A DNA stretch of 34,872 nucleotides, from positions 1 through 34,872 of the forward strand of contig JAGAJB010000035.1 in assembly GCA_017626295.1 (NCBI GenBank). Reading direction: 5' to 3'. Positions 23,987 through 31,901 of the stretch are shown here, one piece after another. This stretch comes from Clostridia bacterium. GTDB taxonomy: Bacteria > Bacillota > Clostridia > Oscillospirales > Acutalibacteraceae. The number at the start of each line of letters is the position of its first letter. Position 1 is the first letter of the stretch. The notes beneath the pieces were generated by a model, which was not told the DNA's origin, did no database searches, and saw only the letters and a list, made by a program, of their open reading frames with translations. Made by a program: the position numbers and the translations under genes.

Positions 23987-25509
23987 TGGATGTTCTGTCT
24001 GCCTTCTTACTTATATTAACAATTATCCCGGCAGTTTCTTACGGTTGGGGTATGCGCGGAACTACAATAGGCGGTGAAAAAGGTGCAATGTTACCGGGCG
24101 CCATAATCGGCTTAGTTATTGCTATGTTCAACGGAGTGTTAATTGTGCGTGAACATTTTTACATATTTGCGGCGTTAGGGGCTGTGTCAATGTACTTCGG
24201 TGGCTCTATGACTTACGGCGAAACACTGGGTATATCTATGAATTCCAGACCTGCCGAGAATATGAAAAAAGGTCTTATTGCATTATTTATAAAAGGCTTT
24301 TTATGGTTCGGCTGTTTCGGCGTGATTTTCACAACGGGAATAAACGCTGTTTGCTATGTTTATTCTTTGAAGGAGTTACTTATAATTTTAGGCGTAACGC
24401 CCCTTTCTGCCGTCGGTTTATATTTTATTTTCAATAAACCCTTAAAACCTGCTGAAGATAAGTTTCCGAAAATATATTTTTCAAAAAAACGTCAGGAAAG
24501 TTGGGGCGCACTGCTGGGTGCGTTTTTAACCCTGTTTATATTTGCAATTATAAAATCAAACTTTTTCACAATTGTTTTTTCACTGTCTTGCGCCCTGTTC
24601 GGCGGTTTAGGTTGGGTTTTAGGTCAGTTGCTTCAAATCTATTCCATTCATTATGCCGATAGTTCAAAATCTTATTTCGGACGGCTTTTGGGAAAATCAA
24701 ATAACGTAGATTCCTGGAAAATAATGGAATGTGTCTTAGGTGCATTCGGCGGGTTAGGCGCGGCAATAGGTTTTATTTCGACTTATGATATTTTCAAGAA
24801 AACTGTTTTTACACTTGAAAAAAACGGCGGTTTACTCCCCTTTAATGAAACGTTTTCAAAAATTGCATTTATCGTGTGGCTTGTTTTAATTGTCTTGGAT
24901 TTAATTCACTATTTTATTAAGAAACCTCAAACAAAAACTCAATTAAAAACTAAACTTAAAACAAAAGAAATTACACAGGAACAGTATTCTGCACAACTTC
25001 TTAAAGCGGTTGATTCTGTTCCGAAATGTTATGATATATATTATAAAATAACCGAAATTATTGAACCTGTGTTGTATGCAGCCTTACCATTTATTTTAAT
25101 ATGCCTCGGTTGCGAAAAAGCATCGGTTACGGTATCGTTCTTTTTGCTTTTCTTTGTGCTTTGTCAGGAAATTGCCTTGGAAAAAGTTATAACTCCGAAA
25201 AGTTCGCTTGTTTTAAAGATAATTCTCGGCATTGCTTGTGCAACGCTTTTAATATTACAACTAACTTTTGAATCAATTTTCAATGAAAATGTTACACTTA
25301 TTCTTTATACTGTTATTTACGAGGTTTTAACTTTAGGGTGGTTAGTTCCGCAGTTAATACTTAACTCCTCCGAAAACGGCGATAAAGAAGTGATTTTCAA
25401 GAATAAAATTGTTAATTGGTACAATATTGTGCGAAACAGTAAGTCGTTCCTGAAAGTTCACGGATATTTTATTATCTGTATAGCACTTACTTTAATAATA
25501 TTGCTTTAA
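23986..25509 (+). CDS. Unrecognised polytopic membrane protein
   Basis: I do not recognise this 507-residue protein. It has about 11-12 hydrophobic segments, with a long cytoplasmic-looking loop near residues 315-350 (rich in KTKLKTKE). The conserved-looking N-terminal motif SYGWGMRGTTIGGEKGAMLPG (split here: SYGWGMRG, TTIGGEKGAMLPG) lies between the first membrane segments, and a second Gly-rich stretch (ALFGGLGWVLGQ ... GAFGGLGAAIGF) follows, hinting at an internal duplication. Similar motifs may occur in uncharacterised proteins of glycan-degrading bacteria. It lies between GNAT and GH110-like genes, coupled to both, so uptake of a glycan or monosaccharide is the simplest hypothesis. GGAGG at 23974-23978 serves ATG 23986 or 23983. 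Confidence 0.7.
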   Translation: MDVLSAFLLILTIIPAVSYGWGMRGTTIGGEKGAMLPGAIIGLVIAMFNGVLIVREHFYIFAALGAVSMYFGGSMTYGETLGISMNSRPAENMKKGLIALFIKGFLWFGCFGVIFTTGINAVCYVYSLKELLIILGVTPLSAVGLYFIFNKPLKPAEDKFPKIYFSKKRQESWGALLGAFLTLFIFAIIKSNFFTIVFSLSCALFGGLGWVLGQLLQIYSIHYADSSKSYFGRLLGKSNNVDSWKIMECVLGAFGGLGAAIGFISTYDIFKKTVFTLEKNGGLLPFNETFSKIAFIVWLVLIVLDLIHYFIKKPQTKTQLKTKLKTKEITQEQYSAQLLKAVDSVPKCYDIYYKITEIIEPVLYAALPFILICLGCEKASVTVSFFLLFFVLCQEIALEKVITPKSSLVLKIILGIACATLLILQLTFESIFNENVTLILYTVIYEVLTLGWLVPQLILNSSENGDKEVIFKNKIVNWYNIVRNSKSFLKVHGYFIICIALTLIILL

Positions 25510-25530
25510 ACTGTACAACAGGATAAAATT

Positions 25531-27162
25531 ATGAATGAATTAAGTGAAATTTTCTTAAATATAAGTGATAATCAAACGGTTTTACTCGAAAAAAACAAAG
25601 TGTATCACGTTTATCAGGATGATTCCTTTGAGTCAGAGGGTTATTATTGTTCTAATACCGCTAAAAAACACGAAAATCCTAACGGATTACGAAGAATGGC
25701 TATTTTCTTGAAAAATAAGAAAAATATAGTTATAGACGGTAACGGTGCAACCATATTAGTTCACGGCAAAATGACTCCGATAGTTCTAGATAAATGCGAA
25801 AATATAGTTATCAGGAATCTGACTGTTGATTACGCTTGTCCTACAATGTCGGAGTTTAAAATTATTTCCAATAATGACGGTGTATGTGTAATAAAAATCA
25901 ACTCCGAATGCCTCTACCGTATCGAGAACAATCACTTAATATGGCAAGGTGAAAACGATAAAAACGGTGTTCCCTATTGGGAGGACAGTTATATAGGAAA
26001 TCGCCGTCACATTAAATTATTTGACCCCGAAACAAAGCGTTCGTATGATTTCAGACGTGATGACCTGGAGTTTGAAAATATTGAGCAGATAGACAATAGC
26101 ACACTAAAAGTAGAGTTAAAAAATAAATCAGTGCGCTTCCCTGCAGGTTCTGTTATACAAACACGAAATATCATTCGCGACCAGACAGGCAGTTTATTTC
26201 AGCGTTGTAAAAATTTAAGTTTTGAAAATTTAAGAATCAAGTTTATGCACGGTTTAGGTATGGTATCGCAATTTTGCGAAAACGTATCTTTTATAAATTG
26301 CGATTTAACTCCGTCTGATGACAGAACTATCGTAAGTACTGCTGATTTCTTTCAGTTTTCGGGTTGTCGCGGTGACATAAAAATACAAAACTGCAAAGCA
26401 AACGGCGCCCACGATGATTATATTAACGTTCACGGCACGCATTTGCGTATCGTTGAGAAAGACGAAATAAATAATTCAATACTTGTTCGTTTTATGCACG
26501 AAGAAAGTTGGGGATTTCAGGCATTTGAAGTCGAAGACGTAATCGATTTTATTAAATGGGACACATTACAGCCTTTTTACAGTGCAACCGTTACAGGTTA
26601 CAAAAAAATCAATGACACAGATATTTTACTTTACCTTGATAAAAAAATCCCCGATATTGAGTTAAATAAAGACGTTGTTGAAAATGCCACCTGGACACCG
26701 AATTTATACGTAAACGGCTGTGAGTTCGGGCAAACTTCGGGACGAGGTATTTTATGTACAACCCGCGGTGAAGTTATAATCGAAAACAATGTTTTTAACA
26801 CTCTCTGGGGTCCTGCACTGCTTATAGAAGACGACTGTAACTTTTGGTTCGAGTCAGGTTTTACACGGGAAATTATTTTCAGAAATAACACGGTAATCGG
26901 TTGTGATTACCACGAAACTTACGAAGGCTCCCCTGTTATAAGATACACACCGAAAGTTATGGATGAAAACTCAACTTCCTATGTGCACGGAAAATTAACC
27001 GTAACAGGTAACTCGTTCCAAAAGCCTTGCGGTAATACACATCTGTTCTTATTGGAATATGTTAAAGACGTTGATATAACTGATAATACTTTTGATACAG
27101 AGTACCGTATTAAAACCAAAATGGTTAAAAATATTGTTGATAGAAATAATAAAATACTTTAA
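25531..27162 (+). CDS. GH110-like beta-helix glycosidase (alpha-1,3-galactosidase type)
   Basis: A 543-residue right-handed parallel beta-helix protein. It resembles GH110, enzymes that remove alpha-1,3-linked galactose, including from blood-group B structures: RRMAIFLKNKKNIVIDGNGA, HGKMTPIVLDKCENIVI and DYACPTMSEFKI match the family's N-terminal rungs as I recall them, and the hallmark DDYINVHGTHL is present. D272, D295 and D296 have the same spacing as the three acidic residues reported for a marine GH110 (321/344/345). There is no signal peptide, so it is cytoplasmic, unlike the secreted Bacteroides enzymes. AGGAT is 7 bases before the ATG, 21 bases after the membrane protein gene. A different beta-helix glycosidase or lyase cannot be excluded. 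Confidence 0.72.
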   Translation: MNELSEIFLNISDNQTVLLEKNKVYHVYQDDSFESEGYYCSNTAKKHENPNGLRRMAIFLKNKKNIVIDGNGATILVHGKMTPIVLDKCENIVIRNLTVDYACPTMSEFKIISNNDGVCVIKINSECLYRIENNHLIWQGENDKNGVPYWEDSYIGNRRHIKLFDPETKRSYDFRRDDLEFENIEQIDNSTLKVELKNKSVRFPAGSVIQTRNIIRDQTGSLFQRCKNLSFENLRIKFMHGLGMVSQFCENVSFINCDLTPSDDRTIVSTADFFQFSGCRGDIKIQNCKANGAHDDYINVHGTHLRIVEKDEINNSILVRFMHEESWGFQAFEVEDVIDFIKWDTLQPFYSATVTGYKKINDTDILLYLDKKIPDIELNKDVVENATWTPNLYVNGCEFGQTSGRGILCTTRGEVIIENNVFNTLWGPALLIEDDCNFWFESGFTREIIFRNNTVIGCDYHETYEGSPVIRYTPKVMDENSTSYVHGKLTVTGNSFQKPCGNTHLFLLEYVKDVDITDNTFDTEYRIKTKMVKNIVDRNNKIL

Positions 27163-27164
27163 AC

Positions 27165-27202
27165 AAAAAAAGATTACCCGATTTTCAGGGTAATCTTTTT
27201 TA
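27165..27202. terminator. Bidirectional intrinsic terminator
   Basis: AGATTACCC (27171-27179) and GGGTAATCT (27188-27196) form a perfect 9-bp stem flanked by A-run and T-run on both sides, extending pairing to about 14 bp. It serves the convergent GH110-like (+) and HAD (-) genes. Confidence 0.93.
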
Positions 27203-27940
27203 TTATATTTCTCTTTCGATCAGTTCAGTAATGCCCGGAGTTATTTCATCAGCCAAAGATTTAATAGAATCAACGGCATTTTCCATAGCGTAGGAACGAA
27301 ATTCTGCTATCATATGGGTATCGTTGATATTATCGCCTACTGCAATGACATCTTGATAAGTTCCGCCAACGATTTTTAAAAGTGAATATATCCCCGTGGC
27401 TTTATTAACACCCAAGGGAACTGTATCAATACAAGTACCGTTCTGAAGCGGTGTTAAAATATGAGAATATTTCTTCTCAATCTTTTTAACAACAGCAGTT
27501 GCTTCTTCCGTTGTTTTAAGGTGCGTGCTGATTTGATTAAAATACTCAATAAACGGCATGTCGTCAATAACGCACTCGTCGTCTTCACATAATTCTTGTT
27601 CACTTCTGACGGCAATAGGAAAATCTTTATCAATATCTGCAAAATCGCATCCCCATTTGAATAAATCTTCGATAAAAGGTTTTGCTAAAGAACCGTCACA
27701 CTTAGTTTCCGTTATAACGTTACCGTCCGGGTCGCAAATCAGTGCTCCGTTATTGCATACAAGAAAATCATATTCAAAAGGAACTCTGTCAATTACGCTT
27801 TTGAGTGAGGGATACCCTCTTCCGCTGATAATTCCGAAAAGGTTTCCCTTTTTTCGCCACTCCGAAATAGCATTTTTCTTTTTTTCATCTATTCCGTTAT
27901 GATTTAAAGTTCCGTCATAATCGCTTGCTATAATTTTCAC
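27203..27940 (-). CDS. HAD-superfamily (Cof-type) phosphatase
   Basis: A 245-residue HAD hydrolase. Motif I is ASDYDGTLNH (nucleophile D7 and D9), motif II GIISGRG, motif III a Lys in GVNKATG, and motif IV AVGDNINDTHM. The large cap between motifs II and III is of the Cof/C2 type that acts on sugar phosphates, flavin or nucleotide phosphates. The start is GTG at 27938-27940 with a weak GGGTG ribosome binding site. It lies 19 bases downstream of the ketopantoate reductase gene and shares its transcript. Confidence 0.88.
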   Translation of the reverse strand: MKIIASDYDGTLNHNGIDEKKKNAISEWRKKGNLFGIISGRGYPSLKSVIDRVPFEYDFLVCNNGALICDPDGNVITETKCDGSLAKPFIEDLFKWGCDFADIDKDFPIAVRSEQELCEDDECVIDDMPFIEYFNQISTHLKTTEEATAVVKKIEKKYSHILTPLQNGTCIDTVPLGVNKATGIYSLLKIVGGTYQDVIAVGDNINDTHMIAEFRSYAMENAVDSIKSLADEITPGITELIEREI

Positions 27941-27959
27941 TTAAACACCCACAAATAAA

Positions 27960-28976
27960 TTAAAGTATGTCATCAAAAAGGCGGATATTTGATTTTTCTG
28001 CTTTAAGTTCCCCTGCTTGAATCTTTTTGATGATTTCAACAATTCTGTCATTTACAGGTGTAGCAACGCCGTGTTTTTTGCCGAAATCACAAACAACACC
28101 GTTAATTGCATCAACTTCGCAAGGTTTACCTTTCTTAAGGTCTTGGAGCATTGAGGGTTCAATATCCCTGTGCTTTTTCATAGCAATAGGCAATAACATA
28201 CAACCTATGGCGCGTTTTATAGCGTTTTTGTAATAGAAAAGACTTACAATGTTTTTACCCTGCACAGGTGCAAATTCAACGCCTGAAGCGTGACCTACGT
28301 CAATACATTCTTTCATACAACGAATAGCAACTTTCTGACCCGCTTTATCTTCGGAAACATCACCGAAAACACCTCCGACAACAGTTCCGAGACCCGAGAA
28401 TGTTGCGTTAATAAGAAGTTTTGACCAACGCGCACCCATAAGGTTTTCTTCCTCGTGAACGGGGCACATAAGTTCTAAAAGGTCTTTAACCATCTTAAAC
28501 TGAGCATCTGTTATACCTTTCATTTTACCCATATGGAATGAAAGACTGTCTTTGTCACTTGTAAGTTCACAAACACCCGGCTCTACCAAGGCTGCACCCC
28601 ACTCAACCGCGCAACCCATAGTGTGATTATCACCTATAATTTCAGCAATACCCGGCTCAGGTATACCGTTCTGAAGTGTCACGATAACACCATCATCAGA
28701 AAGAAAATCTTTAAGCATTGTTACAACTTCTTTGTTATGTAACTGTTTTGTGAGAAGTATTATAACATCATATTTTCCTTCCATTTCGTCGGGTGTAATC
28801 GCCTTAACGGGAACTGTCATATCAACAGTGCCTGTTATATGTGCGCCTTTTTCATTTAATAAGGCAACGTGCGCTTTGTTTCGGTTAATAAGGTCAACTT
28901 TGCCGCCGTTTTTAGTAATAAAAGCACCAAGAACAGTACCCAAAGAACCCGCACCGTAAATCGCATATCTACCCAT
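27960..28976 (-). CDS. Ketopantoate reductase family (PanE/ApbA) oxidoreductase
   Basis: A 338-residue NAD(P)H-dependent reductase. The N-terminal Rossmann motif is IYGAGSLG (residues 6-13), LLTKQLHN is the family's cofactor-domain segment, and GARWSKLLINATF contains the catalytic Lys and Asn of the ApbA C-terminal domain. True PanE makes pantoate, a coenzyme A precursor; the family also includes reductases of other 2-keto acids, so the substrate is open without panB/panC nearby. Earlier in-frame ATGs (29048) are ignored because GAGGT is 6 bases before the ATG at 28976. A promoter is visible at 29020-29048. Confidence 0.87.
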   Translation of the reverse strand: MGRYAIYGAGSLGTVLGAFITKNGGKVDLINRNKAHVALLNEKGAHITGTVDMTVPVKAITPDEMEGKYDVIILLTKQLHNKEVVTMLKDFLSDDGVIVTLQNGIPEPGIAEIIGDNHTMGCAVEWGAALVEPGVCELTSDKDSLSFHMGKMKGITDAQFKMVKDLLELMCPVHEEENLMGARWSKLLINATFSGLGTVVGGVFGDVSEDKAGQKVAIRCMKECIDVGHASGVEFAPVQGKNIVSLFYYKNAIKRAIGCMLLPIAMKKHRDIEPSMLQDLKKGKPCEVDAINGVVCDFGKKHGVATPVNDRIVEIIKKIQAGELKAEKSNIRLFDDIL

Positions 28977-29019
28977 AATATTACCTCGTTTCGTAAAAAT
29001 CGTTAAATCATTTGACAAC

Positions 29020-29048
29020 ATTTTAACATAGTATACTAAATATAGCAA
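29020..29048 (-). promoter_or_regulatory. Sigma-A-type promoter for the reductase-HAD operon
   Basis: On the - strand TTGCTA (29048-29043) and TAAAAT (29025-29020) have a 17-base spacer, 44 bases upstream of the ATG at 28976. Confidence 0.55.
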
Positions 29049-29063
29049 CTATTTTACAATAAA

Positions 29064-29098
29064 AAACTCTCGTAAGAACGGTTGTTCTACGAGAGTTT
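29064..29098. terminator. Stable hairpin, possible terminator
   Basis: AAACTCTCGTA (29064-29074) pairs with TACGAGAGTTT (29088-29098), and GAAC (29076-29079) continues with GTTC (29084-29087) after a one-base bulge. A short T-run follows on the - strand. It lies upstream of the reductase promoter and may insulate it from the lipoprotein operon. Confidence 0.6.
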
Positions 29099-29289
29099 AA
29101 AATTTAAATTATTCCCACTCGCTCCCGAAAACTGTGACTTAAACAATTTCGTATAGGTGGTTTAACTCTTGGTATTTCATACATCTGTATTATCCATAAA
29201 ATATGGACTATCAGATTTTTGGTTGCCATAGTGTTGCTACGCTGACGAGAATATTATAAGCAATACAATGCGAAAATTCAAACTATTTA
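29099..29289. other. Unexplained intergenic stretch, possible element remnant
   Basis: Between the hairpins at 29064-29098 and 29296-29327 no gene is supported. On the - strand a short interrupted reading frame ends with codons for VTVFGSEWE then a stop, preceded by MKYQELNHLYEIV and another stop. The end ATTATTCCCACTC (29108-29120 on the + strand) resembles the sequence at the 3' end of guaA that integrative elements often target, although guaA itself is absent. It could be a decayed gene end or an attachment-site scar. Confidence 0.3.
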
Positions 29290-29295
29290 TAAAAA

Positions 29296-29327
29296 TTAAC
29301 GGCAAAGATTTTAAACCTTGCCGTTAA
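29296..29327 (-). terminator. Intrinsic terminator of the two-component/VTC/lipoprotein cluster
   Basis: TTAACGGCAA (29296-29305) and TTGCCGTTAA (29318-29327) form a perfect 10-bp stem with a 12-base loop. On the - strand it is followed by TTTTTAT. It lies 10 bases past the lipoprotein stop codon. Confidence 0.9.
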
Positions 29328-29337
29328 TATACCCTTA

Positions 29338-31191
29338 TCAACTTGCTTCAAATTCTCCTGACTCAGAGCCTACCGTAATAGTGTAGGTATCACCGGATAC
29401 AATGTCGGGACTGCTGAGGATCACTACAGCAAATGAAAGATCAGGCGCATAAGTTATGAGAGTTTTACCGCTTTTATCCTTCAGTGTAATGTTTGTGCCT
29501 GCGCTTTGATTGCCTACGCTGACCGCTACAGTGCCTTGCTTAGAATCACTAAATGTTTGTGCCATACCTTGAGCACCCGTGCCGATAAATGTGCCACCCG
29601 TAATAGTTGCACTCTTATCATAATCAAGGGTTGCGGTATCGCCTTGTGTAGGACCTGTAACAACGGTATATCCACCCGATATGGTAAGCGTTCCGTTGGC
29701 ATCAATTCCGTCCCCCGATGCTTTTACATAAAGGTTTCCGCCGGAGATGACAATACTGCCGTTGCCGGAAGACATTCCGCCGCCCATACCACCGGCGCCA
29801 CCTCCGTGACCGCCGCCGAACATTCCATCCCTGCCACCGGTAGTACCACTGGAATCCGTTCCGCCTGCGGCGTTAAGACCATCATCGTTGGCAACTATCT
29901 TAAACTCTCCATCCTTAACATCAATGTTGAGAGCTTCCAAGCCCTCATAACTTTCAGTAATATTGAAAGTACCTGCTGTAATGGTGAGATTTTCTTCTGC
30001 GTGAATAGCATCATCACCGGAAGCTATTTCAAACGTGCCGCCGTTTATTGAAACTGATACATCCGAATGAACAGAGTCATCGGCAGAGTCGATCTTAAAA
30101 GTGCCGCCACTGATCAGAAGACTGTTAGTTGCTTTAATGCCCTTCATACTTGTGCTGCTTTCATCGGTTGTGGTGGTTGAACTTTGTGAGCCACCCGGTC
30201 GCATTTCACCGGGTCTGCCACCGCCGTGTCCTTCACCCATAAAGCCGCCAAAGTTATCTGAGTGTTCCTTACTTCCGTTTTCGCTGCCACCGCCGATAAG
30301 AAGATCAAAAATACCGTTTTCAATCTGCACATAAGCACTTGCGGCTATACCATCGCCCTCTGCTTCAATATTGAACATGCCGTTAGAGATATATATAAAG
30401 CCGAGTGAAGCATCATCGGTATTTTCGCAGTGGACACCATCCTTGCCCGCATCAATGGTAAGTTTAGTGGAGTTTGATATTCTCACGCTGTCGTTAGCAT
30501 CCAAACCGTGAGATGCGGAATTTATAGTATAAGTTCCGCCTGTAAACACAAGGTCATCTTTGCAGACGATACCGTGAGCTGCAGGAGATGTCACCGTCAA
30601 ACTGCCCGAACCATTAAAGGTCAAGTCTTGTTTGGAGAATACTGCGGCATCAATGTTATTCTCATCAATTGCGGTGAAAGTACCGCCGTTGGCAAGAGTA
30701 TTTGTTTTCCCGTCTGCAAGTGTTACAAACACTTTATCCGCCTCAAGAATATACAGCGCAGCAGAGGTCTTACTGGTAATATCCACGCCGTTCAGTACGA
30801 TCTGCAATTTAGCGGTGTCCTCCGCATTGACAATAATCATACCGTCTGTAAGCGTTCCCGAAATAACATAGGTTGCTTCTTCAGTTATTGTCACTGTACT
30901 ACCGGATATTTTAACGCTGTTGGAACTTGATGTTGCTGAGGTTCCGTTCAGTTGAACAGACACAGCCTTGCTTTCATCATACTCGATTTTACCATCACGA
31001 TCGGTAAACATATCCTCATCTGCCTGTGAAAAGTCTACATCTACAGGATCGGAGGATGTGCCTGATGGTTCAGTAACGCTTGATTCGTTATTATTACCGA
31101 TTGTTTCATCGTTATCACTTGGTTTTCCGCAGCCAGAAAGCAGACAGCATACCAAGGAGAAAACCAATAATATGGATATATATTTCTTCAT
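29338..31191 (-). CDS. Beta-helix lipoprotein, Cthe_2159-like carbohydrate-binding domain
   Basis: A 617-residue surface lipoprotein: signal peptide with lipobox LLSGC (C21), a Ser/Thr/Asp-rich linker (22-60), then a domain of the family PF14262 known from Clostridium thermocellum Cthe_2159, which binds polygalacturonic acid and is a calcium-binding parallel beta-helix. At least eight rungs carry a DG-[IVL]-x-[AC] pattern: GLDAND, KDGVHCEN, GDGIAAS, DDSVHSD, DDAIHAEE, YEGLEALN, DDGLNAAG, GDGIDANG. Two Gly-rich loops (about residues 300-330 and 440-475) interrupt the helix. AAGGGG lies 7 bases before the ATG. It is the last gene of a cluster with DUF4956 and VTC genes, a combination seen in other Firmicutes; the link between carbohydrate binding and polyphosphate is unexplained. 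Confidence 0.88.
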   Translation of the reverse strand: MKKYISILLVFSLVCCLLSGCGKPSDNDETIGNNNESSVTEPSGTSSDPVDVDFSQADEDMFTDRDGKIEYDESKAVSVQLNGTSATSSSNSVKISGSTVTITEEATYVISGTLTDGMIIVNAEDTAKLQIVLNGVDITSKTSAALYILEADKVFVTLADGKTNTLANGGTFTAIDENNIDAAVFSKQDLTFNGSGSLTVTSPAAHGIVCKDDLVFTGGTYTINSASHGLDANDSVRISNSTKLTIDAGKDGVHCENTDDASLGFIYISNGMFNIEAEGDGIAASAYVQIENGIFDLLIGGGSENGSKEHSDNFGGFMGEGHGGGRPGEMRPGGSQSSTTTTDESSTSMKGIKATNSLLISGGTFKIDSADDSVHSDVSVSINGGTFEIASGDDAIHAEENLTITAGTFNITESYEGLEALNIDVKDGEFKIVANDDGLNAAGGTDSSGTTGGRDGMFGGGHGGGAGGMGGGMSSGNGSIVISGGNLYVKASGDGIDANGTLTISGGYTVVTGPTQGDTATLDYDKSATITGGTFIGTGAQGMAQTFSDSKQGTVAVSVGNQSAGTNITLKDKSGKTLITYAPDLSFAVVILSSPDIVSGDTYTITVGSESGEFEAS

Positions 31192-31205
31192 AAAGCACCC
31201 CTTAA

Positions 31206-31901
31206 TTAAAGTTCTGTCACCGTAGTTTCTTGCTTGGATACGGTGATTTCAAGATTACCGTTGCGACAACGGAGCTTATCGATCATTTCTTTTTCCTTAG
31301 TTATATCACGCAAAACCACATTGTATGTGAGCTTAAACATACTGCCCATATTGGTGCTTTTTACGCGGGCGAGGTCGAAAGATTTGGTATATGCTTTGAA
31401 AATGTCATCAAACACACCTGTGTAATCCAAATCTTCGGGAATAACGATGGTGAATGTTTTGTAGGTGGCGGCATTCTTTTTTGCGCCAAAATCCAAATGG
31501 TTGTATAGCAAAAACATGATGCACATAACAAGGGTGAACAATGTCGCAAAGCCGAGATAGCCCATACCTGCGATAAGACCTGCGCCCATTGCAAGAAATA
31601 GTGTGCAGATCTCCTTTGCAGTACCGGGAACACTGCGAAAGCGAACAAGACTGAATGCGCCGGCTACCGCAACACCTGCACCTACATTACCGTTGACCAT
31701 CATAATAACGATACAAACGACAGCCGGGAGCAGAGCAAGTGTTACAACAAAACTCTTTGTATAACGGGTGCGGTACATATAGGCAAACGCCATTACAAGC
31801 CCTAATACAAGAGAACACCCTAAGCAGAGAAGAAAATCGGTCACGCTGATGACCGTAGTTAAATCCGTATCAAATAGTCCTTTAAATAAATTTTCAAGCA
31901 T
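31206..31901 (-). CDS. DUF4956 membrane protein
   Basis: A 231-residue protein. Four membrane segments (about residues 20-41, 49-70, 72-90 and 105-133) include the family's conserved GNVGAGVAVAGAFSLVRFRS region, followed by a soluble C-terminal half (from about 140) resembling an alpha/beta ligand-binding domain. DUF4956 genes almost always sit beside VTC-type polyphosphate polymerase genes, and this one overlaps its VTC neighbour by 8 bp. It probably forms the membrane part of a complex with it, perhaps moving the polymer or a regulator across the membrane. GGAGG is inside the VTC gene's end, so translation is coupled. Confidence 0.93.
   Translation of the reverse strand: MLENLFKGLFDTDLTTVISVTDFLLCLGCSLVLGLVMAFAYMYRTRYTKSFVVTLALLPAVVCIVIMMVNGNVGAGVAVAGAFSLVRFRSVPGTAKEICTLFLAMGAGLIAGMGYLGFATLFTLVMCIMFLLYNHLDFGAKKNAATYKTFTIVIPEDLDYTGVFDDIFKAYTKSFDLARVKSTNMGSMFKLTYNVVLRDITKEKEMIDKLRCRNGNLEITVSKQETTVTEL

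Noticed and set aside
29145-29245. 41-codon - strand frame starting MATKNLIVH
   Set aside because: No ribosome binding site and no recognisable pattern; more likely chance or decayed sequence.
29506-30051. 181-codon open frame on the + strand
   Set aside because: Fully antisense to the Cthe_2159-like lipoprotein, no ribosome binding site, Cys-rich low-quality translation; a by-product of the repetitive coding sequence.
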